A stretch of DNA of 64,000 bases, taken from positions 628,155 to 692,154 of the forward strand of contig JADJWE010000002.1 of the NCBI GenBank assembly GCA_016716525.1, read 5' to 3'. This document shows, one piece after another, positions 43,594-51,709 of this stretch (positions are counted from its first letter, which is position 1; every line of letters begins with the position of its first letter). Both the position numbers and the translations under genes were made by a program. Under the pieces are notes generated by a model that searched no databases, had not been told where the DNA came from, and saw only the letters and a list, made by a program, of their open reading frames with translations. The DNA comes from Candidatus Flexicrinis affinis. GTDB taxonomy: Bacteria; Chloroflexota; Anaerolineae; Aggregatilineales; Phototrophicaceae.

Positions 43594-44081
43594 GCGCGCA
43601 TCGGGTGTGGGTCTACGGCGACAACGTCAACACTGACCTGATCTTCCCCGGCAAGTACACCTATACGCTGCGCACCGATGCCGAAATCCGGGCAAAGGCG
43701 CTGGAAGACCTCGATCCGGGGTTCGCTTCGGCTGTACAACCCGGCGACGTGATCGTCGCAGGGCGCAACTGGGGCTGTGGCTCAAGCCGCGAGCAGGCCG
43801 TGACGTCGCTGCGCTTGTGCGGCGTGCCAGCCATCATCGCCGGCTCGTTCGGCGGGCTGTACTTCCGCAACTGCATCAATCAAGGCGTGCACCCGATCGT
43901 GCTTCCGGAGATCGCCGGCCTCGTCCGCACAGGCGACACAATCGAGATCGACCACGAGGCCGGGGTCGTGCGTGCGGCCGGCCGCGAGTTTGTTATTCCG
44001 CCGCTGCCCGACAGCGTACACGCAATCCTTGACGCTGGCGGGCTGCTGCCCATGCTACAGGCGCGGTTCAGCGCTGTCTGA
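43590..44081 (+). CDS. lysU: Homoaconitase small subunit
   Basis: The 163-residue swivel subunit partners LysT. It has VWVYGDNVNTDLIFPGKYTY, VIVAGRNWGCGSSREQAV (the conserved substrate-binding GCGSSREQ) and SFGGLYFRNCINQGVHPIVLP. It starts at an ATG overlapping the lysT stop and is followed by a hairpin that probably ends the operon. The homoisocitrate dehydrogenase and the alpha-aminoadipate aminotransferase needed to complete the pathway are not in the window. Confidence 0.92.
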   Translation: MSAHRVWVYGDNVNTDLIFPGKYTYTLRTDAEIRAKALEDLDPGFASAVQPGDVIVAGRNWGCGSSREQAVTSLRLCGVPAIIAGSFGGLYFRNCINQGVHPIVLPEIAGLVRTGDTIEIDHEAGVVRAAGREFVIPPLPDSVHAILDAGGLLPMLQARFSAV

Positions 44082-44086
44082 ATCAA

Positions 44087-44115
44087 CAGCGCCCCGGATG
44101 GACTTCGGGGCGCTG
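44087..44115 (+). terminator. Hairpin at the end of the lysine operon
   Basis: CAGCGCCCCG (44087-44096) pairs perfectly with CGGGGCGCTG (44106-44115). The T-run afterwards is poor, so termination strength is uncertain. Confidence 0.6.
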
Positions 44116-44141
44116 CGTTGGTACGTGAGTTGCGTTACTGG

Positions 44142-45854
44142 TTACGGCTGGGTGGTCGCCACCAGCGTGTAGTTGACGTAGGCTTGGCCGCCGTCGACAA
44201 ACACGTAGTAGTAGCCGGTGCCGTACGGCGCGCTGTAGCGATAGGTGATGCTCTGACCGCAGCCGTAACGCTGAGCGTTCTGGCTCGTCCGCGTCAGGTA
44301 GACGTACTGCGTGCCGTTTCCGTTGCAGTTGAGCGTGACGGTCACGTTGCGTGTGGCTTCGCCGCCAACCTGCCCGAGGTTGACGCGCATCTCGATCCGG
44401 TCGACCGTGTCGCCCGCCGGGCCGGACACGTACTCGCTGAACGTCCCGCCGTTGTTACGGTCGACATTCCACAGGAACGTGTTGCTGTCCGGCGGTGCAG
44501 TCGGCGCTTCGGTGGTCGGCGTGTACGACGGGGTATAGGTCGCAGTCGGCTGGTTCGGCTGTGTCGGCGTGTACGACGGCGTATACGTCGAAGTCGCTTG
44601 ACCGGGCTGCGTGGGCTGGCTGGGCTGAGTCGGTTGACCCGGCTGCGTGGGCTGACCGGGTTCCTGCGTCGCGACCGGGGCTGGCGGGGTCGGCGACGGC
44701 TGACCGCCCGTCGAGGTCGTGGGCTGCGGCTGCTGTGGCTGCTGCGGGGCCGATCCGACGGCGACGACCGGCACGCCGCTGCAATTGCCGGTCAGAGTCA
44801 CGACCTGACCCGCGACCCAACCCGTCTGGCCACCGACGTTGATGGTGAACCACGTGCTGGAGTTGTTGCGTCCGAATACGTCACGCACGCCGTTCGGCTC
44901 GATCTGCGCGATCACACCGTAGTTCGTGCCGTCGCCTTGGCGGACGTTGACACCGTTCGGCCCGGCGATCAACTGACAGCCGCCGCTGGAGCTTGACGTG
45001 CCCGGCTGGCTCACTTCCGGCGTAGTCACTGGCTGCGGGCTGGTGGACGACCCGGTGCCGGTCTGGGTTTGCGGGCCGGTGATGACCACCTGCGGCGCGC
45101 TGGAGCTGTCCGGCGGCAGCAGCACGAGGCTGAACGAACCGCCCGTCGACGGATCGGCCGAGCTGACCACTGCGAACACGTCCCCTGCGCCTTGCGGGAT
45201 CAGGATGCGCGCGCCTGTGGTCGAGTAGTAGCGCGCGAGCAGGCCGCCGTTGCTGGCGACGATTTCGGCGCGGAAACGCAGTGTGTCGGACGTGACCTGA
45301 GATGCATTGCTCGCACCAAGCGAAAGGATAGCCGCCGACTGCGACGCATCTACCACCAGTACCTGCGCCTCGCCACCCGGCGCAAACTGCGCTTGCAGTT
45401 CTTCACCGAGCACCATGCGGAACGGTGAGACCACTGGTTGACCGCTGAGTCGCAGCGCATACTCGCCTTGCGCGCCGTTCAACGCGCCGACAAGGATCGA
45501 ATACGTACCGCCTTCCGGCAGGACCGCCGCGACGCGGGCTGCGCCATCACGACCGACCGTCGAGGCAATCGGAATCTGCGACGGACTGAGCAGCGAGACG
45601 GTCGGGTTCAGGCCTTCGGTGAGCGAAAACACGTCGATCGCGACGAGGTCGTTGGAACTGCCGTTGAACACGAGCAGCGAGACCGGATTGGACGCGTCGA
45701 TCTGCCCCACGAGGCCGGAGTTGTAGAACACCGAGCGGGGCTGCGCAGCTGCCCCGAACGAGAAGGCAGCAATCAGGACGAGGGCGAGTAGTAGGCGGTG
45801 CGGCACCCTAAGGCGGCGCTTGGACGTCGAACGGTACGATGCTGCGGTTGACAT
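44142..45854 (-). CDS. Secreted SH3b-domain protein
   Basis: The 570-residue exported protein has a signal region (LLLALVLIAAFSFGAAAQ). It continues with a domain of about 270 residues resembling pre-peptidase C-terminal modules (SVFYNSGLVGQIDASNP ... AILSLGASNASQ), then an SH3b domain (CQLIAGPNGVNVRQGDGTNYGVI ... WFTINVGGQTGWVAGQVV) and a Pro/Thr/Gln-rich linker with TQPGQPTQPSQPTQPGQ and two STYTPSYTPT-type units. A C-terminal beta domain ends TGYYYVFVDGGQAYVNYTLV. SH3b domains often bind cell-wall peptides, so a surface role is likely. The ATG at 45854 follows GGAGGAAGT. Confidence 0.85.
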   Translation of the reverse strand: MSTAASYRSTSKRRLRVPHRLLLALVLIAAFSFGAAAQPRSVFYNSGLVGQIDASNPVSLLVFNGSSNDLVAIDVFSLTEGLNPTVSLLSPSQIPIASTVGRDGAARVAAVLPEGGTYSILVGALNGAQGEYALRLSGQPVVSPFRMVLGEELQAQFAPGGEAQVLVVDASQSAAILSLGASNASQVTSDTLRFRAEIVASNGGLLARYYSTTGARILIPQGAGDVFAVVSSADPSTGGSFSLVLLPPDSSSAPQVVITGPQTQTGTGSSTSPQPVTTPEVSQPGTSSSSGGCQLIAGPNGVNVRQGDGTNYGVIAQIEPNGVRDVFGRNNSSTWFTINVGGQTGWVAGQVVTLTGNCSGVPVVAVGSAPQQPQQPQPTTSTGGQPSPTPPAPVATQEPGQPTQPGQPTQPSQPTQPGQATSTYTPSYTPTQPNQPTATYTPSYTPTTEAPTAPPDSNTFLWNVDRNNGGTFSEYVSGPAGDTVDRIEMRVNLGQVGGEATRNVTVTLNCNGNGTQYVYLTRTSQNAQRYGCGQSITYRYSAPYGTGYYYVFVDGGQAYVNYTLVATTQP

Positions 45855-45969
45855 ACTTCCTCCCTGATTTTGTTGCGTGTGTTCGTAGAGCGATGATAAG
45901 GCGACGTCAAAAATGAACGTTTCCTGAGCGCATTGTAACATGAATGGCAGATGAGACTCCCCATCTGCC

Positions 45970-47724
45970 CTACGGCTGCACTACGCTCAACGTGACGACC
46001 AGCGATGGCAGTTCGGGATGAGCACGCAGGAACGCTTCGACATCCGCCTGTCGCTCGCCGGTGCGCTCTCCATCGGCGACTTCTACGCCGCTAATCAGCA
46101 GCGCAACGCGATCCTGCTGCGCCAGTGTCGGCCAGTAGTCGGCCAGTGCATCGAGGTGATGATGCACGTAGGACTCCAGCGTCGCTGAGCGTTCGTCCCA
46201 GTTCGCCAAATCCAACACGACCGGCAGCGGTTCAGCGGGGTCGGTCAAGGCGCGCTGCATCTGCGCTTCGAGCGCCGCCCAGATCACGGCGGCGGCTTCG
46301 CCCGCACTGTCCGCCTCGACGATCGCGCGGCCCATCGCCTGCCACACATCGCCGGCGGTCGCGACTGGATGCTCGGCGGCATCTTCGCGTCGTACTTCGA
46401 ACATCGCGTCGACCGGCAGCGTTGCCCAGCGCACGCGCTCGTCGTCCATGTCGGTCTTGCCGCGTTCTTCCATGTTGTTGAACACGAGCGCAAACTGGCG
46501 CTGGATAAACTGCAGCTCGTCGGCACGGCTGACCGGCGATCGCATCATCGGGGCAGCGTGCGGCGCCATCGCCCCGGCTTCGGGTTCCGGCACATCGAGC
46601 AGCTCGCTGGCCTCAGCCTCGTCGGCTTCCGCCTCTTCAGCCGCAGCCTCGTGTGGCTTCGGTTCCGCGCCGCCAAGATCATCCTTCTCGCGCTTGCGCC
46701 GCGGCGCAGACGGCTCGGCTTCCGGCGCCGCCTTCTTCGAGTCGCCACTGAACAATTCGCCAAGCCGGTCGAGAATGCCACCAAGCATCCCTCCCGGTCC
46801 GCCCGAGCTTGAGCGGCTCGCTGGCGGCGCTTGAGGCTGAACGACCGGCGCAGGGGCGGCTTGTGGCGGAGGCACAGGTGAAGGTTGGCGCGGCAGTTCC
46901 ATGTCGCCCGGCGGCATTTCCACCTGCGCCACAGGCAGCACGGCCACCAGCTCGCGCAATCCGTCGGTGTAGTTTTCGTGCAGCATGATCACCTGCCGGT
47001 CGATCATCTGGAATGGGATGTCCGCTTGGCGCGCCATCGCCGGAAAGATCGCTTTGCCGAGGTTTTCGGCCAGCAGGTACTCGCGCAGCACCCAGCGGCT
47101 TCCGTTGGCGTCCGGGCTGATGAGCGTGACGAATGCGTAGCTGTTGCGGATGCCGTCGGCGATCGACTTGACCCACGCGTCACCGCCCTTGATGCTGACG
47201 GTATCGATCCAGATGGCGTGACCGGCATTCTGCAAGTCGGAGATCAACGTCATCGCGAAGTCGTCGTCCGCGTGTGCGTAACTAATGAAGACGGTCGGCG
47301 TGCGCTCATCCTCGGGCGTCTCGATGGTTTGCAGCGGCTTCGACGGGCGCTGCACGGGCACCACCGGTTTGGCTGTCGTCGTCGACTTGGGGTCGCCGGT
47401 ACACAGCGGGTCGAGCAGCGTCACCAGCGAGTCGATCTCACCGTGTGCCGGTTCGGGCGATCCCAGCTTCACGGCGCTGAGCAGGGCCGCTAGCGCGTGC
47501 GTTTTGCGCCCGGGCAGACAGGCGGCGTTGAGCAGCGCGGTAATGGTGCGCGTGACGGTGACGATTGGCGCGCCTTCCACCATGCGCAGGTCATGATACA
47601 GGCGTGGGTCGCTCAAGAAGAAGGCTTGCGCTAACCATGCCTCGCGTTCGTCGGCGGCGCTGAAGCGCGGCAGCAGAATGCGGGTGGCGCGAGGGAGAAA
47701 GTCAGGCGGAAGTGCGTCGATCAT
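45970..47724 (-). CDS. TIR-domain protein with EAD-like N-terminus and degenerate NACHT-like tail
   Basis: Residues 1-100 form a small helical domain resembling effector-associated domains (RILLPRFSAADEREAWLAQ ... PIVTVTRTITALL). A TIR domain lies at about 140-260: TVFISYAHADDDFAMTLISD, IWIDTVSIKGGDAW and LISPDANGSRWVLREYLLAE, whose Glu matches the catalytic residue of NAD-cleaving TIRs. A long Pro/Ala/Glu-rich linker follows. The C-terminal part (LPVVLDLANWDERSATLESY ... RVALLISGVEVADGER ... LPSLVVTLSV) resembles the core of a NACHT NTPase, but no Walker A is seen and the Walker B reads ISGVEV instead of LDGLDE. It could act in defence or cell death; the partner is unknown. Confidence 0.7.
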   Translation of the reverse strand: MIDALPPDFLPRATRILLPRFSAADEREAWLAQAFFLSDPRLYHDLRMVEGAPIVTVTRTITALLNAACLPGRKTHALAALLSAVKLGSPEPAHGEIDSLVTLLDPLCTGDPKSTTTAKPVVPVQRPSKPLQTIETPEDERTPTVFISYAHADDDFAMTLISDLQNAGHAIWIDTVSIKGGDAWVKSIADGIRNSYAFVTLISPDANGSRWVLREYLLAENLGKAIFPAMARQADIPFQMIDRQVIMLHENYTDGLRELVAVLPVAQVEMPPGDMELPRQPSPVPPPQAAPAPVVQPQAPPASRSSSGGPGGMLGGILDRLGELFSGDSKKAAPEAEPSAPRRKREKDDLGGAEPKPHEAAAEEAEADEAEASELLDVPEPEAGAMAPHAAPMMRSPVSRADELQFIQRQFALVFNNMEERGKTDMDDERVRWATLPVDAMFEVRREDAAEHPVATAGDVWQAMGRAIVEADSAGEAAAVIWAALEAQMQRALTDPAEPLPVVLDLANWDERSATLESYVHHHLDALADYWPTLAQQDRVALLISGVEVADGERTGERQADVEAFLRAHPELPSLVVTLSVVQP

Positions 47725-47902
47725 CGGTTATCCGTAGGGCACGTCGGTCGGGCGCGGGTCTGCGGCGGACTCTGGAAGAGATCGCGTCATCTTGGCGGAT
47801 GCTGCATTCTCAAGAAATCTGAGAATAATATAAACATGATGGACGCAATCGCACAACGCGGGGCGTGAGCATGGCTCGTGACCGGCCGCGGGATGGGAAA
47901 CC

Positions 47903-48970
47903 ATGAGCGAAAACGAACGCAGCAGCAACAACAAAGCGCGTCAGCCGTTGAACGCGCGCACTCGCCAGCGCGGCCTGTATGGACAGATTACCACTGTCCT
48001 GCTGCGCCCCGCCCTGTTCTTCCGCACACTGCTCCCGGCCGGCGAAACGCGCCAGTGGCTGTGGGCAGCGCTGATCGTGTTGGCCGCGATCGGCATAGCC
48101 ACCGTGCGCTATGCCGCACTTGCCGGTGACGCATCCGGCGACAGCGGCATCGTCGCACCGATGCCGATTGACCCCGGTTTCGGCGGGGACGGTGGAATCC
48201 CGCCCTCCGGCCCGGACTTTGGCGGCATCCCCCCGGGCGGCATTCCCGATCCCGGGGCGCAGCCAACCGGCGCAGAGACCACGGTCACTGAGGACCTCAC
48301 GACCGCCCTGCTCGCAGCCAGCAGCATCATGCTGGGCTGGCTCATCCTGACGCTCATGCTGATCGTCGTGCCGATGCTGCGCGGACGAGCGCCGCGCCTC
48401 GGCATGAATCTGCAGATCGCCGTGTGGTCGAGCCTGCCCCTGGCCGTAATGGCGGTGATCCAGTTGATCTACTACGCAGCAGGCGGCAACCCCGGCGCCC
48501 CCGGAATCGAAGGCGTCGTTACAGGTCTGCCGGAATTCGCCACGTGGGAACCGACTGTGCAGGCGCTGGCGATCTCGCTGGCCTCACGCTTCACGATCTT
48601 CTGGCTGTGGAGCCTGCTGCTGGTCTACTTCGGCATTCGCTTCAGCCTGAACGGCTGGCGGATTGTCGCATTCGTCATCGTTCTGCTCTGGGCGGTGATT
48701 CAGGTCGGCGCACCGGTGCTTACCGGCGCCATCGCAGCGCCTGAGCCTGAGATGATCGATGCACCGATCGACATGCCCGGCGGCGAAATGATGCCGGGGG
48801 ACATGGAGCCGGGAATGCCCGGAGACCTCGGCATGCCATCGGACATGGGCGACGGACCGGTTGATGCCCCAGCGGGTGACGGCGCTTCAGATATGCCAAC
48901 CGAGGGCACACCGGCAGATGTGCCGCCGGCGGGTGACGAGGCCGCGGCCGAGGCGACGCCTCAGCCATGA
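47903..48970 (+). CDS. Yip1-domain membrane protein
   Basis: The 355-residue protein has a polar basic N-terminus, then a Yip1-like helical domain: LRPALFFRTLLPAGETRQWL, WLWAALIVLAAIGIATVRYA, LLAASSIMLGWLILTLMLIV, WSSLPLAVMAVIQLIYYAAG and IVAFVIVLLWAVIQVGAPVL. A Gly/Pro-rich extracytoplasmic loop (GFGGDGGIPPSGPDFGGIPP) and an acidic Met/Pro/Gly/Asp-rich C-terminal tail flank it. Its stop overlaps the ABC ATPase start as ATGA, so it is part of an export-like cluster of four genes. Specific function unknown. Confidence 0.75.
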   Translation: MSENERSSNNKARQPLNARTRQRGLYGQITTVLLRPALFFRTLLPAGETRQWLWAALIVLAAIGIATVRYAALAGDASGDSGIVAPMPIDPGFGGDGGIPPSGPDFGGIPPGGIPDPGAQPTGAETTVTEDLTTALLAASSIMLGWLILTLMLIVVPMLRGRAPRLGMNLQIAVWSSLPLAVMAVIQLIYYAAGGNPGAPGIEGVVTGLPEFATWEPTVQALAISLASRFTIFWLWSLLLVYFGIRFSLNGWRIVAFVIVLLWAVIQVGAPVLTGAIAAPEPEMIDAPIDMPGGEMMPGDMEPGMPGDLGMPSDMGDGPVDAPAGDGASDMPTEGTPADVPPAGDEAAAEATPQP

Positions 48971-49695
48971 TCGAGCATGACGCACACCCGCTCGTGATTG
49001 CCGAGAACCTGCACAAGCAGTTCACCATCGGCGAGCAGGTCGTGCAGGCGCTGGACGGCGTAAGCCTCGAAGTCCCGGAAGGGCAGTTCATCGCCATCAT
49101 GGGGCCGAGCGGCTCGGGAAAATCCACGCTGCTCTATGCGCTCGGCGGCCTGGACCGGCCAACGTCCGGCGCAATCGAGATCGCCGGCCACCGGCTCGAC
49201 AGCATGAGCAGCGAGGAACTGGCACACTTCCGGCGCGACACGTGCGGGTTCGTCTTTCAGGCGTTCCATCTCGTGCCGACGCTCACGGCGCTGCAAAACG
49301 CGGCGCTGCCCGGGGTGTTTAGCCGAATCCCGACCGAGGAGCGTGAGGACCGCGCCGCCCGCCTGCTGGACGCGCTGGGCATGGGCGACCGGCTTGATCA
49401 CCGGCCCAACCAGCTCTCCGGCGGGCAGCAGCAGCGGGTGGCGATTGCCCGTGCGCTGTTCAACGATCCGCCGCTGATTATGGCTGACGAGCCGACCGGC
49501 GCGCTGGACAGCAAGATGGGGCGCACGGTGATGACTATGCTGCGAAGGCTGTGCGACCGGTTTAACAAGACCCTACTGATCGTCACCCATGACCCTTCGG
49601 TGGCCGCGTATGCCGACCGGATCGTCATGCTCCACGATGGCAAAATCGTTGAAGACCGGCTGCAAGCGCCGGAGGAGCGGTACATCAATGCGTAA
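48967..49695 (+). CDS. ABC transporter ATP-binding protein (LolD/MacB-type)
   Basis: The 242-residue ATPase has Walker A GPSGSGKSTLLYALGGLD, the Q-loop CGFVFQAFHLVPTL, the signature LSGGQQQRVAIARAL, Walker B PLIMADEPTGALD and the H-switch LLIVTHDPSVAAYADRIV. The pattern is that of the MacB/LolD group that drives mechanotransmission-type exporters. It overlaps the Yip1 gene (4 nt) and the downstream CARDB gene (8 nt) and clearly forms one translational unit with the permease at 51710. Confidence 0.92.
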   Translation: MIEHDAHPLVIAENLHKQFTIGEQVVQALDGVSLEVPEGQFIAIMGPSGSGKSTLLYALGGLDRPTSGAIEIAGHRLDSMSSEELAHFRRDTCGFVFQAFHLVPTLTALQNAALPGVFSRIPTEEREDRAARLLDALGMGDRLDHRPNQLSGGQQQRVAIARALFNDPPLIMADEPTGALDSKMGRTVMTMLRRLCDRFNKTLLIVTHDPSVAAYADRIVMLHDGKIVEDRLQAPEERYINA

Positions 49696-51694
49696 ATACA
49701 CTCGTCTGCTGGCACTTGCCGCGATCGTGACCCTCATCATCGCGGTGTGGCCAGCGGTACAAGCACAGGACTCCGAGCAACAGCCCCGCACGACATCGGT
49801 GCAGCGCGTCGAGCCGCGCTCGCTGCAGACCGGCGTCGGCGGCAACATCTCCGTTTACGGGTCTGGCTTCACCGAGGACTCGGTCGTGCGGCTCAAGGGT
49901 GTCGGTCTGCTGAGCACGACGTTCGTCAACGCGCAGGCACTGATGGCAGTCGTGCCCGGTTCGGTGCCGCCCGGCGAGTACACCGTCGAGGTGCGCGACC
50001 CGGTCAGCGGCGACAGCGCATGGGATCGCACGCTGACGATCACGGCCGGGCCGCAGCCCACACCGGAACCCTTGCCGACCAACGCGCCGATTCCGACCCA
50101 GGAACCGGCCCCGCTGCCGACCCCGCAGCCCGGTGAACCGCGCCTGACCGCGCGCAGCTACAATGTCACGCCCGGCGTGATCAGGCCCGGCGATGGGCTG
50201 GCCGTGACGTTCGAGCTGTTCAATCAAGGCAATCGAACGGCACAGAGCGTCGTCGCGCGGCTTGACCCCGCCGGCAAGTTCCTGCCCAGCGGCGGCTTGG
50301 CGGCGCTCACGCTGCCGGACATTCAGCCCGGCGGCACGTTCCTCGTAACTCTCACGGCGATTGCTGCGCTGGACCTGACAGGCGGGCCCAACGTGGTCTC
50401 GATTTCGCTGACGTACCGCGACTTCGGCGGCAACAACTACGAAAGCACAGCAACGTTCAGTGTGACGGTCGAGGCGCTGACTCAGGCGACGCAGCTTGTC
50501 GCCAGCGGGACGTCGACGACTCCGAACCCGGCCCGGCCCGGCGAATCCGTGTCGGTCGAGCTGACGATCACCAACAGCGGAACGGGTATCGCGCGTCAGA
50601 CGCTGCTGCGGCTGACCGGTACCGACGGCGTGCTGCTGGCTGGTGCGGAAGGCGACAGCTTCCCCATCGGCGACCTGCTGCCCGGCGAGTCGACGACCGT
50701 CACCGCCGAAATGATCGTTCGCACCGACGCCAAAGCCGGTCCTCAGCCGCAGCCTTATACCATCACGTACTTGCAGGCGGCGGAAGCCAAGGAGTCGACC
50801 GGTACGCTGACTCTGAATATCGCACAGGTCGAAGCGCGCTCGCCGCTCCTCCTGCTCGATTCGTACGAGATCGACGCCGACCAGCTTGCCCCCGGCGACC
50901 GCTTCACGCTCACCGCCACGGTCAAGAACGTCGGCAACGGCGCGGCCGATAACGTGCTGGTCACGTTCGGCAACGTGACGGAAGAGCCGTCAAGCGGCTC
51001 TGGCAGTGGCGGATCGACCACGACCAGCAGCAGCACCTTTGCGCCGCTGGACACCGGTGGTTCGTTCTTCGTCGGCACGCTGGACGCCGGCACCGGCCAA
51101 GCCACCCTGATCCAACCGTTTATCGTCAGCGGCAGCGCCAAAAGCGGCATCTACAGCCTGCCGATCACGCTGACGTACCCCGGCACCGATGGCGACCCGG
51201 TACGCACCAGCTTGAGCGCCAGCCTGATCGTCGTCGTGCCGCCTGCGCTGCAGTTCAACGACGCGCCGCTGCCGCCGGAATGGAACATCGGCGAACCGCT
51301 GTCGATCGGCGTCAGCTTCACCAACATCGGCAGTTCGGACGTCAATTTCCGCACGGTCGAGTTCACGGCAGAGAATGCCGATGTCATGGACCCGCCGTCG
51401 ATGTTCCTCGGCAAGATCGCGGCAGGCGATGAAGGGTCGGCATTCGGTACGGTCATGCCAACCGCGCCGGGGCCGGTCACGATCACCGTGACGATGAACT
51501 ACATCGACGAGATCAATCAGCCGAACGCGATCGTCAAGACGTACACGACGACCGCCGTCGAAGCACCGCCGATGCCGCCCATCGACCCGGGCTTCCCGCC
51601 GATCGAGGAACCGACGCCAGAACCGGAGCCCGAGCCGACGTTCGCCGACATGCTCGGCCGGTTCCTGCTCGGTATCCTCGGTCTGGGGAGTTAG
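49688..51694 (+). CDS. Secreted IPT/TIG and CARDB-domain protein
   Basis: The 668-residue exported protein (signal YTRLLALAAIVTLIIAVWPAVQA) has an IPT/TIG-like domain first (VEPRSLQTGVGGNISVYGSGF) and a Pro-rich hinge (PEPLPTNAPIPTQEPAPLP). At least four CARDB or S-layer-like beta repeats follow (LTARSYNVTPGVIRPGDGLA, STTPNPARPGESVSVELTIT, LLDSYEIDADQLAPGDRFTL, FNDAPLPPEWNIGEPLSIGV). A short hydrophobic tail (MLGRFLLGILGLGS) could anchor it to the membrane. It is encoded between an ABC ATPase and its permease, a position seen for extracytoplasmic partners of MacB-like systems. Function unknown; adhesion or handling of an exported substrate is plausible. Confidence 0.8.
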   Translation: MRKYTRLLALAAIVTLIIAVWPAVQAQDSEQQPRTTSVQRVEPRSLQTGVGGNISVYGSGFTEDSVVRLKGVGLLSTTFVNAQALMAVVPGSVPPGEYTVEVRDPVSGDSAWDRTLTITAGPQPTPEPLPTNAPIPTQEPAPLPTPQPGEPRLTARSYNVTPGVIRPGDGLAVTFELFNQGNRTAQSVVARLDPAGKFLPSGGLAALTLPDIQPGGTFLVTLTAIAALDLTGGPNVVSISLTYRDFGGNNYESTATFSVTVEALTQATQLVASGTSTTPNPARPGESVSVELTITNSGTGIARQTLLRLTGTDGVLLAGAEGDSFPIGDLLPGESTTVTAEMIVRTDAKAGPQPQPYTITYLQAAEAKESTGTLTLNIAQVEARSPLLLLDSYEIDADQLAPGDRFTLTATVKNVGNGAADNVLVTFGNVTEEPSSGSGSGGSTTTSSSTFAPLDTGGSFFVGTLDAGTGQATLIQPFIVSGSAKSGIYSLPITLTYPGTDGDPVRTSLSASLIVVVPPALQFNDAPLPPEWNIGEPLSIGVSFTNIGSSDVNFRTVEFTAENADVMDPPSMFLGKIAAGDEGSAFGTVMPTAPGPVTITVTMNYIDEINQPNAIVKTYTTTAVEAPPMPPIDPGFPPIEEPTPEPEPEPTFADMLGRFLLGILGLGS

Positions 51695-51709
51695 TGAGGA
51701 GGCAGCACC

